Shown one piece after another: positions 1 through 7,292 of a DNA stretch of 64,000 bases; position 1 is the first letter of the stretch, and every line of letters starts with the position of its first letter. The position numbers were made by a program, and so were the translations under genes. Source of the DNA: Nocardioides sp. CER19 (GTDB lineage: Bacteria > Actinomycetota > Actinomycetes > Propionibacteriales > Nocardioidaceae); contig NZ_JARVWS010000001.1 in NCBI RefSeq assembly GCF_029846275.1, forward strand, positions 620,001 through 684,000. Reading direction: 5' to 3'. The notes beneath the pieces are model-generated. The model saw nothing but the letters and a program-made list of their open reading frames with translations, had not been told where the DNA came from and ran no database searches.

Positions 1-83
1 GACTGGGCGGGTGCGGAGCAGCGCGCTCGCGAACGGGTCGACGTCCCGAGTTCTCGGTAGTCGGCGTGTCGGGACGCCGCCCG

Positions 84-99
84 GCGGGCTGAGGCCCGC
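84..99. terminator. Possible GC-rich hairpin near left edge
   Basis: A GCGGGC stem, TGAG loop and GCCCGC stem form a perfect 6-bp hairpin with no T-tract. It could end a gene lying left of the window. Nothing else can be supported in bases 1-182. Confidence 0.3.
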
Positions 100-182
100 A
101 TCCTGGGGGCGAGCGACGTCATGAGTCGGGACCGGGACCGTCTCACCTGTGAAAGCGCCCCACCGCAACCGAAAGCACCCCG

Positions 183-347
183 ATGTCGAAGGCAGTCCCC
201 TCGAAGCCGAACCAGCAGCCGGTCCGGCGCAACTACGTCGTCACGACGACCTCGCGCGTTCCCGGCCGCATCGTCATCAAGCCGGACGGCTCCGCCGACC
301 CGGCGGTGGACCGAGCGGACGACGTCGCCGACGGTCCCGAGCTCTGA
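183..347 (+). CDS. Small hypothetical protein, 54 aa
   Basis: This short reading frame encodes a basic N-terminal half (MSKAVPSKPNQQPVRRNYVV) and an acidic C-terminal tail ending DDVADGPEL. About 93 percent of its codons end in G or C, as in the surrounding real genes, which is the main argument that it is coding. There is no clear Shine-Dalgarno sequence and no recognisable domain, membrane segment or signal peptide. It lies 64 bases upstream of tRNA-Ser. I do not recognise a function. Coding status is likely but not certain. Confidence 0.55.
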   Translation: MSKAVPSKPNQQPVRRNYVVTTTSRVPGRIVIKPDGSADPAVDRADDVADGPEL

Positions 348-411
348 GCTCGACCACCACGGCAGCGGTCCGATTTCGTCGGGCACCTCGCTCTCCGGTA
401 GCCTCACCGGC

Positions 412-501
412 GGTGACGTGTCCGAGCGGCCTAAGGAGAACGCCTCGAAAGCGTTTGTGGGCGCAAGTCCACCGAGGGTTCAAATCCCTCCGTCACCGCC
501 A
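412..501 (+). tRNA. tRNA-Ser (anticodon CGA)
   Basis: The acceptor stem GGTGACG pairs with CGTCACC, followed by discriminator G and an encoded CCA end. The anticodon arm AACGC-CTCGAAA-GCGTT gives anticodon CGA, which reads UCG serine codons. The T arm is GAGGG-TTCAAAT-CCCTC. A long variable arm (GTGGGCGCAAGTCCAC) is typical of class II serine tRNAs. It stands alone between a small protein gene and a strong terminator hairpin. Confidence 0.97.
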
Positions 502-507
502 CGCGGA

Positions 508-545
508 ACAGCTCCCGGATCCACACCTGTGGGTCCGGGAGCTGT
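508..545. terminator. Strong hairpin ending tRNA-Ser and the ROK gene
   Basis: ACAGCTCCCGGA at 508-519 pairs perfectly with TCCGGGAGCTGT at 534-545, and the inner CCACA/TGTGG can extend the stem. It starts 7 bases after the tRNA and overlaps the stop codon of the convergent ROK gene, so it probably works in both directions. Confidence 0.85.
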
Positions 546-1702
546 CATTTCGGCCCCGCCGGCAGGCCCGTACGCCGGACCGCCAGCTCGATGGCGCCGC
601 GGAGCTCGGCCAGGGTGCCGAGCGCGGCGGGCGCGACGACGAGCGCGTCGGCCATCGCCGGCAGCGCGTAGCGGCGTACGGCCTCCTCGACGCCCTGCAC
701 GAAGCAGGGGTTCCCGCTGCCCAGGTCGCCGCCGACGATGACAGCGGTCGGGTTGACCAGGTTGCACAGGTCGCTCACGGCGTGGCCGAGCACCCGGCCG
801 GACTCCTGGAGGATGCGGCGCGTGACCGCGTCGGCCGCGTCGCCCAGCGGCACCTCCTCGAGCGGGACGCCGGGGTGCGTGTGCGCGACCTGCTCCAGGA
901 CCGAGGTCATGGAGACGACCGCCTCGAGGCAGCCCCGGTTGCCGCAGCGGCACAGCTCGGAGCGGCCCGCCAGGTTGGTGTGCCCGATCTCCCCGGCCAG
1001 ACCGGTGCCGCCGCGGTAGAGGCGACCGTCGAGCACCAGGCTGGCGCCGATGCCGTGGGCCGCCTTGACGTAGAGGAAGTCGCGGTGGTCCCGGCCTGTC
1101 CCGGCGTACAGCTCGCCCATCGCGCCGAGGGCGGCGTCGTTCTCGACGTGGACGGGTACGCCGACCCGGCGGCCGAGCTCCTGGACGGGTGAGCGACCCA
1201 CCCACCCGGAGAGGATGGTCGGCGACTGCACGAGCCCGGACCGTATGTCGATCGGCCCCGGGATCCCGGCGACGACCGCCTCGATCTCCTCGAGGCCGTG
1301 CTCCCGGCGCAGCCCGGCCAGCAGGTCGGCCGCCGCGTCCATCGCCTCCTCAGCGGCCAGGTCGACGTCCATCTCCACGCGGCGGTCGCCGAGCACGGCG
1401 CCGGTCGTGTCGGCGATCGCGACGTGCAGGTGGTTGTGGCCGAAGTCGATGCCGGCGACGGGTCCACCGTTGGCGCGCAGGCGCGTCCCGGGACGGCCGC
1501 TGCCGGTTCCGGGCCCCTTCGGCGCGGTGTCGGACTCGGTGACGGCCTGGTCGGCGAGCAGGCTCGCGACCGCCGCGTTGACGGCGCTGCGGGACAGGCC
1601 GGACAGGCGGGTCAGGTCGGCGCGGGTGACGCCGCCGCCCGCACGGATGAGACGCAGGAGCTCCTCGCGGGTCCGCTCGCGCGGCGACGGCGTGGTCGGC
1701 AT
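545..1702 (-). CDS. ROK-family transcriptional repressor
   Basis: This 385-residue protein has an N-terminal winged-helix DNA-binding domain (about residues 9-60) and a ROK sugar-kinase-like domain. The ROK domain shows the GIDFG phosphate motif (84-88), the VEND segment (187-190) and a GEIGH...CRCGNRGC zinc site with Cys251, Cys253 and Cys258. Such proteins usually bind a sugar or sugar phosphate and repress a neighbouring sugar gene. It diverges from the secreted GH3 glycosidase gene, its likely target. The start at 1702 is preferred over an upstream in-frame ATG (1753) because a TACAGT -10 box lies 6 bases before it, suggesting a leaderless mRNA, and homology-like sequence begins here. Confidence 0.9.
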   Translation of the reverse strand: MPTTPSPRERTREELLRLIRAGGGVTRADLTRLSGLSRSAVNAAVASLLADQAVTESDTAPKGPGTGSGRPGTRLRANGGPVAGIDFGHNHLHVAIADTTGAVLGDRRVEMDVDLAAEEAMDAAADLLAGLRREHGLEEIEAVVAGIPGPIDIRSGLVQSPTILSGWVGRSPVQELGRRVGVPVHVENDAALGAMGELYAGTGRDHRDFLYVKAAHGIGASLVLDGRLYRGGTGLAGEIGHTNLAGRSELCRCGNRGCLEAVVSMTSVLEQVAHTHPGVPLEEVPLGDAADAVTRRILQESGRVLGHAVSDLCNLVNPTAVIVGGDLGSGNPCFVQGVEEAVRRYALPAMADALVVAPAALGTLAELRGAIELAVRRTGLPAGPK

Positions 1703-1708
1703 CCGCCG

Positions 1709-1714
1709 ACTGTA
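1709..1714 (-). promoter_or_regulatory. -10 box of leaderless ROK gene
   Basis: TACAGT on the minus strand fits TANNNT and lies 6 bases before the ATG at 1702. No good -35 box is seen. Confidence 0.5.
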
Positions 1715-1752
1715 GGGCAGCCCACGGCTCCCGGGCAGCCTTCCTGCCGGCA

Positions 1753-1779
1753 TTTTTACGCACGAAAATGTGCAAAAAA
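1753..1779. promoter_or_regulatory. Candidate ROK operator, AT-rich palindrome
   Basis: TTTTTACGCAC and GTGCAAAAAA form inverted arms around GAAAAT. The AT-rich arms stand out strongly in this GC-rich region and sit between the divergent ROK repressor and GH3 genes. AT-rich palindromes of this kind are typical ROK operators. Assignment to this repressor is inference from position. Confidence 0.55.
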
Positions 1780-1807
1780 GTGAGCCACTGATCTGCCTTT
1801 TGCCCCG

Positions 1808-1837
1808 TTGACGTCACTAAAAGCCGCGCCTTAGCGT
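1808..1837 (+). promoter_or_regulatory. Promoter of the GH3 glycosidase gene
   Basis: TTGACG at 1808-1813 and TAGCGT at 1832-1837 are separated by 18 bases and match -35 and TANNNT -10 boxes. The transcript would carry a leader of about 60 bases with a GAGAGGA ribosome binding site at 1887-1893. Confidence 0.6.
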
Positions 1838-1849
1838 GACTGGCGTCAC
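1836..1849. promoter_or_regulatory. CRP-like palindrome GTGACTGGCGTCAC
   Basis: The sequence fits GTGA-N6-TCAC, the core of CRP/GlxR-type sites, and overlaps the end of the -10 box. Almost the same sequence (GTGACTGGTGTCAC) lies just upstream of the GH13 amylase gene at 39884. Its position near the transcription start would suit a repressor. Confidence 0.5.
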
Positions 1850-1901
1850 GTTCGCTCGGGCGACGCTGATCGCCCATGAGTTGTTCAGAGAGGACGACTC
1901 C

Positions 1902-4900
1902 ATGCGTCAACCTTCACGCCGTGTGCTCACACGCGGACTCGCGGTGCTCGCCACCGGTTGTCTCGGTCTCACCTGTCTCTCCACGGCACACGCCGCCACC
2001 ACCGACCCCGGCGTGTCCCCGTTGGAGGCCGCCAACGCCGCGCTGTCCCAACGGGCCGCCACCGAGGGCATGGTGCTCCTCGAGAACCACGACCACGCAC
2101 TGCCGATGGCCTCGAGCGGCAACGTCGCCGTGTTCGGCGTCGGCGCCTACGTGACCGTCAAGGGCGGCACCGGGTCCGGTGCCGTCAACAACCGCTCGAA
2201 CGTGACGGTCCGCCAGGGCCTGGAGAACGCGGGCTACTCGGTCACCACCAGCCCGGCGTACTGGAACGCGATGACCTCGGCGTTCGACACGAAGTACCCA
2301 CCGAACCCCAACGGCGGCGTCCTCGCCGCCGCGCCCGACTACTCCTCGGTCGAGCAGCCGCTCACCGGCCAGAGCGCCGCTCCGACGGCGCCCACCGACA
2401 CCGCGCTCTTCGTCGTCGCCCGCAACTCCGGCGAGGGCGCCGACCGCAAGTCGGGCCAGGGCGACTACCTGCTCACCGACGCCGAGAGGGGCGACATCGC
2501 GCTGCTCGGCAGGACCTACAAGAAGGTCGTCGTCGTCCTCAACACCGGCGGCGTGATGGACACCGAGTTCTTCAAGGACATCAACGCCGACCCGACCGAG
2601 AAGGACCCCGCCGGCGGGACCGCGCTGGACTCGCTGCTCCTCATGAGCCAGGCCGGCGAGCAGGGCGGTGCCGCGCTCGTGCAGGTGCTCGACGGCGAGG
2701 TCAGCCCGTCGGGCAAGCTCACCGACACGTGGGCGTCGAAGTACTCCTCCTACCCGGCCGCCGCGACGTTCGGCACCGCCGACGGCACGGCCGCCACCGA
2801 GAGCTACAGCGAGGGCGTCTACGTCGGCTACCGCTACTTCGACTCCTTCTACCGGCAGCTCGACGCCGCCCACCCCGAGAGCGTCGTCAACTACCCGTTC
2901 GGCTACGGGCTGTCCTACACCGACTTCGCCATCCGGCCGCTCGGCGTCACCGCCGACATGCACCAGGTCACCGTCAAGGCGCGGGTCACCAACGTCGGCA
3001 AGCGCTACAGCGGCAAGCAGGTCGTCCAGGTCTACGTCTCCGCTCCGCAGACCGGGCTCGACAAGCCCTACCAGGAGCTCAAGGGCTACGTGAAGACCGA
3101 CCGGCTCGCTCCCGGCGCCTCCCAGCGCGTCACGATCCGGATCGACACGTCGTCGCTGGCCTCGTTCGACCAGGCGAAGGCGCAATGGGTGCTCGACAAG
3201 GGCGAGTACGTCGTCCGCGTCGGTGACTCCTCGCGCAACACCCAGGTCGCCGGGCGCCTGGAGCTCGGTGCGACCACGCCGACCGAGCTGGTCGGCCACG
3301 AGCTCGCCGACCAGGCCCCGGCCAGCGAGCTGACCAGCGACCCGGCGAGCTTCTACAGCTACCCGGGCGAGGCCCGGCAGCTCGCCGCCGCCCCGCGGAT
3401 CACGCTGCACGCCCACGGCTTCCACGCCCAGGACGACCGGTCGGCGTACGAGCAGGACGTGCCGGTGGCCACCTCGCTGCCCTACGACGCGGTCGAGCAC
3501 CACCGGCTCTCGAGCATCACGACCTACGTCGACAAGAAGCAGGCCGACTGGGAGGGCACCGGCGCGGCGTACGCGGCCAAGGCCGGTGAGACGGTCAAGA
3601 AGGTCGACGTCGACCGGAGCAGCACGCTCTACGACGTGGCCGCCGGGCGTACCTCGATGGAGCGGTTCGTCGCCGGCCTGAGCGTCACCCAGCTCGCCAA
3701 CATCGTCGAGGGCGCCAATGTCGGAGGCACGACGCCGTCGGCCATCGGCGCGGCCGGCTACACGACCGCCAAGTACGAGAGCCTCGGCATCCCCGGCATG
3801 GCCCTCTCCGACGGACCCGCCGGCCTGCGGCTGACCCAGCAGATCCCGACGACGCCGAAGACCTACCAGTGGGAGACGGCCTGGCCGATCGGCACCATGC
3901 TGGCGCAGACCTGGAACCGCGGGCTGATCCAGCAGGTCGGTGAGGCGGTCGGCAAGGAGATGGTCGAGGCGGGCGTCACGCTGTGGCTCGCGCCCGGCAT
4001 GAACCTGCACCGCGACCCGCTCAACGGCCGCAACTTCGAGTACTACTCGGAGGACCCGGTGATCGCCGGCCTGACCGCCGCGGCGACGACCCTCGGCGTG
4101 CAGAGCAACCGCGGCGTCGGCGTCACGATCAAGCACTTCGCCTTCAACAACCAGGAGACGCAGCGCAGCGGCGGCAACTCGGTCGTCGGTGAGCGTGCGG
4201 CGCGCGAGCTCGAGCTGCGGTCCTTCCAGATCGCCGTCACCACCGCCCAGCCCATGGCGGTCATGAGCTCCTACAACCGGATCAACGGCACCTACGCCGC
4301 CCAGGACTACGACCTGCTCACCGACATCCTGCGGGGCGAGTGGGGCTTCCGGGGCCTGGTGATGTCCGACTGGGGCGGCAGCCACGACGCCACGGCGACG
4401 ATGTACGCCGGCAACGACCTCATCGAGCCCGGCAACGCACCGCAGAACATCATCAACGCGATCAAGAAGCAGGCGCCGACCATCGACGTCGCCGGTCTGC
4501 CCGTCTACACCAGGACGGTCACGCCGACCCGGACGTCGTGGTCGTGGCAGTTCGGCGGCTTCACCCCGTCGGCCACCGGCGCGGAGACGATCTCGACGAC
4601 GGTCGACGGCAGCACCGACCTGAGCAAGGCGCCGGCCTCGGGAACGGCCACGATCGACGCGATCAACAACCTGACGTTCACGGCCGACCCGAAGCTCGCC
4701 ACGGTGAACGACGCCTACGCCTACGTCACGAACCTGCTCGCCGGCAGTGCCCTGACGGCGGCCCAGAAGGCCGCGATCAGCGTCACCGACGTCGTGCACC
4801 AGAACCCGGCCGACAGCAGCAGCCCGGTGACGTCGTACACGGTCGTCATCAAGGGCGGCTACACCGCGACCGGCTACCCGATGCGGCTCGGTGACCTGCA

Positions 4901-5075
4901 GCGCAGCGCGCGGCGGGTCCTCACGATCGCGATGCAGTCGGCGCCGTTCGCGCAGCTGGCCCAGAACCAGGGCCGGCACGTGTCGGTGCGGAGCTATGAC
5001 GACCAGTTCGACCTGCCGGTGCTCGTGGACGCGTCCACGGCGGGTGTCGTCCCCGGGCGGAGGCACGACCGATAG
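1902..5075 (+). CDS. Secreted GH3 glycosidase with swapped domain order
   Basis: This 1057-residue glycoside hydrolase family 3 enzyme probably removes beta-linked glucose or another sugar outside the cell. An N-terminal signal peptide (about residues 1-31) contains SRRVLT, a Tat-like motif, and ends AHA. The usual C-terminal sandwich domain comes first, with the NSGEGAD motif and Glu178 as a candidate acid/base. A fibronectin-III-like domain follows (about 350-450). The barrel domain comes last, with the nucleophile Asp823 in VMSDWGG. This reversed order is known in some GH3 beta-glucosidases. The 1902 start is chosen because the signal peptide begins there and GAGAGGA precedes it. The divergent ROK repressor probably controls it. 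Confidence 0.92.
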   Translation: MRQPSRRVLTRGLAVLATGCLGLTCLSTAHAATTDPGVSPLEAANAALSQRAATEGMVLLENHDHALPMASSGNVAVFGVGAYVTVKGGTGSGAVNNRSNVTVRQGLENAGYSVTTSPAYWNAMTSAFDTKYPPNPNGGVLAAAPDYSSVEQPLTGQSAAPTAPTDTALFVVARNSGEGADRKSGQGDYLLTDAERGDIALLGRTYKKVVVVLNTGGVMDTEFFKDINADPTEKDPAGGTALDSLLLMSQAGEQGGAALVQVLDGEVSPSGKLTDTWASKYSSYPAAATFGTADGTAATESYSEGVYVGYRYFDSFYRQLDAAHPESVVNYPFGYGLSYTDFAIRPLGVTADMHQVTVKARVTNVGKRYSGKQVVQVYVSAPQTGLDKPYQELKGYVKTDRLAPGASQRVTIRIDTSSLASFDQAKAQWVLDKGEYVVRVGDSSRNTQVAGRLELGATTPTELVGHELADQAPASELTSDPASFYSYPGEARQLAAAPRITLHAHGFHAQDDRSAYEQDVPVATSLPYDAVEHHRLSSITTYVDKKQADWEGTGAAYAAKAGETVKKVDVDRSSTLYDVAAGRTSMERFVAGLSVTQLANIVEGANVGGTTPSAIGAAGYTTAKYESLGIPGMALSDGPAGLRLTQQIPTTPKTYQWETAWPIGTMLAQTWNRGLIQQVGEAVGKEMVEAGVTLWLAPGMNLHRDPLNGRNFEYYSEDPVIAGLTAAATTLGVQSNRGVGVTIKHFAFNNQETQRSGGNSVVGERAARELELRSFQIAVTTAQPMAVMSSYNRINGTYAAQDYDLLTDILRGEWGFRGLVMSDWGGSHDATATMYAGNDLIEPGNAPQNIINAIKKQAPTIDVAGLPVYTRTVTPTRTSWSWQFGGFTPSATGAETISTTVDGSTDLSKAPASGTATIDAINNLTFTADPKLATVNDAYAYVTNLLAGSALTAAQKAAISVTDVVHQNPADSSSPVTSYTVVIKGGYTATGYPMRLGDLQRSARRVLTIAMQSAPFAQLAQNQGRHVSVRSYDDQFDLPVLVDASTAGVVPGRRHDR

Positions 5076-5093
5076 GTCGGTCCCTCCCTGGAT

Positions 5094-5124
5094 CCGGGGG
5101 TCTCGGCGGCGCCGAGGCCCCCGG
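5094..5124. terminator. Bidirectional terminator hairpin
   Basis: CCGGGGGTCTCGGC pairs with GCCGAGGCCCCCGG (one G-T pair) around a 3-base loop, between the convergent GH3 and hydrolase genes. Confidence 0.75.
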
Positions 5125-5129
5125 GTCGT

Positions 5130-5993
5130 CTACTCGGCCAGGAAGCCGAGGACCGCGTCGGCCACCTCGTCCGGCGCCTCCTCGGCCTGGTGGTGGCCCG
5201 AGTCGATCACCCGGTGCCGGAGCGGCTGCTCCAGCCACGGCTTCCAGATCGCCGCCGGGTCGCCCTGCAGGTCCAGGTCGTCGTGGGCCGACTCCAGCAG
5301 CAGCGTCGGGCAGGCGACCCGGCGGCCCGCCTCGCGGTCGGCGGCGTCATGGTCGCGGTCGATGCCCAGGCCGGCCCGGTAGTCCTCGCACATCCCGTGC
5401 ACGACGGCCGGGTCGCGCAGCGCCGCCCAGACGTCGGCATGGTTCTCGGCTCCCATCAGCTCCGGCGGGGACGTGCGGTACCACGCGTCCGGGTCGGCGT
5501 TGATCACCCGCTCGGCCGGCTTGTCGGTCTGGCCGAGGAACCACCAGTGCCACCACGCCTCGGCGAACCGCGCGTCGGTCCGCTCGAGGTGCTCGATGAC
5601 GGGCAGCCCGTCCATGACGACCAGGTGCGAGACCCGGTCGGGGTGGTCCATGGCCGTCCGGAACGCGACCAGGGCGCCGCGGTCGTGGCCGACCACGGCG
5701 AACCGGTCGTGACCGAGCCGCGCCATCAGCTCGACGACGTCGCCGGCCATCGCGCGCTTGCTGGACTGGGCGTGGCCGGCCGCGTCGGGCGGCAGCGTCG
5801 AGCCGCCGTACCCGCGGAGGTCGGGGCACACCACGGTGTGCCTCGCGGCGAGCCGCGCCGCCACGGCGTGCCAGGTCGTGTGCGTGCGAGGGTGACCGTG
5901 CAGCAGCACGACCGGGGCCCCCGTGCCGGCGTGCCGGACGCGCAGGGTCACGTCCCCCAGGTCCACCCAGTCCAGGACGAAGCCGTCGAACAT
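5130..5993 (-). CDS. Alpha/beta hydrolase, haloacetate dehalogenase-like
   Basis: This 287-residue cytoplasmic protein has the layout of fluoro/haloacetate dehalogenases and related epoxide hydrolases. It shows HGHPRTH (oxyanion region), DLRGYGGS, the nucleophile motif GHDRG with Asp104 and Arg105, the cap pair His149-Trp150 in WHWWFLGQ, CEDYRAG, and the C-terminal His267. The second carboxylate-binding arginine of true fluoroacetate dehalogenases, three residues after the first (GHDRGGR), is Leu108 here, so dehalogenase activity is doubtful. The start is set by a leaderless -10 box (TAGGCT) 7 bases upstream; longer in-frame extensions are antisense noise. It follows the 6029-7183 hydrolase gene on the same strand. 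Confidence 0.85.
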   Translation of the reverse strand: MFDGFVLDWVDLGDVTLRVRHAGTGAPVVLLHGHPRTHTTWHAVAARLAARHTVVCPDLRGYGGSTLPPDAAGHAQSSKRAMAGDVVELMARLGHDRFAVVGHDRGALVAFRTAMDHPDRVSHLVVMDGLPVIEHLERTDARFAEAWWHWWFLGQTDKPAERVINADPDAWYRTSPPELMGAENHADVWAALRDPAVVHGMCEDYRAGLGIDRDHDAADREAGRRVACPTLLLESAHDDLDLQGDPAAIWKPWLEQPLRHRVIDSGHHQAEEAPDEVADAVLGFLAE

Positions 5994-6000
5994 GGGCCCG

Positions 6001-6006
6001 AGCCTA
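6001..6006 (-). promoter_or_regulatory. -10 box of leaderless hydrolase gene
   Basis: TAGGCT on the minus strand lies 7 bases before the ATG at 5993. Confidence 0.5.
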
Positions 6007-6028
6007 GGGGCGGGCGGGCCTCTGATCG

Positions 6029-7183
6029 TCAACGACCGGTGAAGACGTCCTCGATCCAGTCGGCGGTGAACGCGCCGACGTGGGGGAGGTGGTCGAGGCC
6101 GATGTGCTCGGTCGCGCCCTCCTCCGGGGTGAAGACCCGGAGCTCGCGGCGCGGGCTGTGGACCGCCTGGTCGTAGGACTGGTGCGCGTACTCGACGTTG
6201 ATCTGCCGGTCGTTCGAGCCGTGGGTGATGAGGAACGGGCAGGTGATCTGCTCGACGACGCCGTTGAGGTGGATCGCCTCGGCCGCCTCGATGAACGCGT
6301 CGATGTCGTCGTACCCCCAGACCCACAGCACGTGGTCCCAGTAGTGCGGCACCGGGTTCTCGCCCTCGCGCTCGAGACGCGCCTTCTGCACCTCGCCCCA
6401 GTTGTGGTTGGCGCCCCAGGCGACCGCCAGCGCGAGCCGCTTCTCGAACGCGGCCGCCCGCGGCACGTAGTAGCCGCCGAGCGACCAGCCGACCAGGCCG
6501 ATGCGGGAGTGGTCGACGTCGTCGCGGGTCTCGAGGTAGTCGACGCACGCCGCCGCCCAGTCCTCGGTGGTCACCCGCGCCTTGAGGTCGGCGAACCGCA
6601 GCGCCTCGCCGCTGCCGGGGCAGTCGACCTGCAGCACGGAGATGCCGCGCGCTGCCATCTCGGCAGGCCAGCCGGAGCAGTACATGTGCTCCTTGGTCGA
6701 GTCCAGGCCGTTCCACATGATGACGGTGGGCGCAGGGCTCCCGTCGGGACGCTCCGCGCGGGTGAGGTACGCCGGCAGGATGCCCCCCTCGAACGGCACC
6801 GCGACCCGGGTGGTCGCCGGGTCGACCAGCTCGAACGACTTCTCCATCAGCTCCAGCAGGTGCTGGTAGACGACCTTGCGGCCAGGGTCCTTCGCCGACT
6901 GCATCCGCTCCGCCTGGCACAGGTACGCCGCCGCACGGAAGTACTTCTGCCCGGCAGTGCGCAGGTGGCCGGCCTTCTCGGCCTCGGCCGCCTGCTGCTC
7001 GAGCTGGTCGGCGACCGCCTGCCACGACCGCATGAACTCGGCAGTCCCGACGTCGGAGCCCTGCTTGGCGAGCTCGCGGATCGGGCGGCAGGCGCGGTCC
7101 ACCTCGTCGATCAGGCCGCCGCTGTTGAGCGTGGCGGCGACGCCCAGGTTCCAGATGTAGTTGCCGGGAAAGTACTCGAACAT
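6029..7183 (-). CDS. Alpha/beta hydrolase of the C-C hydrolase / FrsA-like type
   Basis: This 384-residue protein has a helical N-terminal domain (about residues 1-140) and an alpha/beta hydrolase core with GWSLGG (nucleophile Ser234), THGSNDRQI (acid Asp) and a C-terminal GATEHIGLDH (His). The architecture matches 2,6-dihydroxypseudooxynicotine hydrolase, which cuts a C-C bond next to an aromatic ring, and FrsA/DUF1100 esterases. The shared 29-bp element lies just upstream at 7231-7259, and a CACAGT -10-like box stands 6 bases before the ATG. It diverges from the GH1-GH78 operon. A role in cleaving an acylated ring or side chain in the aromatic pathway is inference. Confidence 0.85.
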   Translation of the reverse strand: MFEYFPGNYIWNLGVAATLNSGGLIDEVDRACRPIRELAKQGSDVGTAEFMRSWQAVADQLEQQAAEAEKAGHLRTAGQKYFRAAAYLCQAERMQSAKDPGRKVVYQHLLELMEKSFELVDPATTRVAVPFEGGILPAYLTRAERPDGSPAPTVIMWNGLDSTKEHMYCSGWPAEMAARGISVLQVDCPGSGEALRFADLKARVTTEDWAAACVDYLETRDDVDHSRIGLVGWSLGGYYVPRAAAFEKRLALAVAWGANHNWGEVQKARLEREGENPVPHYWDHVLWVWGYDDIDAFIEAAEAIHLNGVVEQITCPFLITHGSNDRQINVEYAHQSYDQAVHSPRRELRVFTPEEGATEHIGLDHLPHVGAFTADWIEDVFTGR

Positions 7184-7189
7184 GGCTCG

Positions 7190-7195
7190 ACTGTG
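7190..7195 (-). promoter_or_regulatory. Possible -10 box of the C-C hydrolase gene
   Basis: CACAGT on the minus strand lies 6 bases before the ATG at 7183. It is a weak TANNNT match, but it places the 7231-7259 element near -62, the usual position of LysR activation sites. Confidence 0.35.
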
Positions 7196-7230
7196 CCCGC
7201 GGTCACATCAAGGGCGGAACCAGGCAGCGG

Positions 7231-7259
7231 TGATGCTAGGTATCGGCGACCGCTCGTTC
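7231..7259 (-). promoter_or_regulatory. Shared 29-bp regulon element, copy A
   Basis: This element in the GH1/hydrolase divergent region is 25/29 identical to 23652-23680 and 18/29 to 16152-16180. The core on the minus strand is CGCCGATACCTAGCATCA. In all three cases a minus-strand catabolic gene lies downstream in the same orientation. A regulator site, possibly for one of the LysR proteins, is likely. Confidence 0.6.
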
Positions 7260-7292
7260 CGCCCGGCACCGATCTCGCGTTTGCTGGGCCAC

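Noticed and set aside
1-60. Possible C-terminal end of a gene cut by the window (19 codons ending TAG at 58-60)
   Set aside because: Too short to judge; third-position bias is weaker than in neighbouring genes and no motif is visible.
1-101. Minus-strand frame open from an ATG at 101 to the window edge
   Set aside because: Only 33 codons, Arg/Ala/Ser-rich as in noise frames of GC-rich DNA.
1914-5066. Very long open frame opposite the GH3 gene
   Set aside because: Val/Arg/Gly/Asp-rich composition typical of the strand opposite a GC-rich gene; the GH3 frame has clear catalytic motifs.
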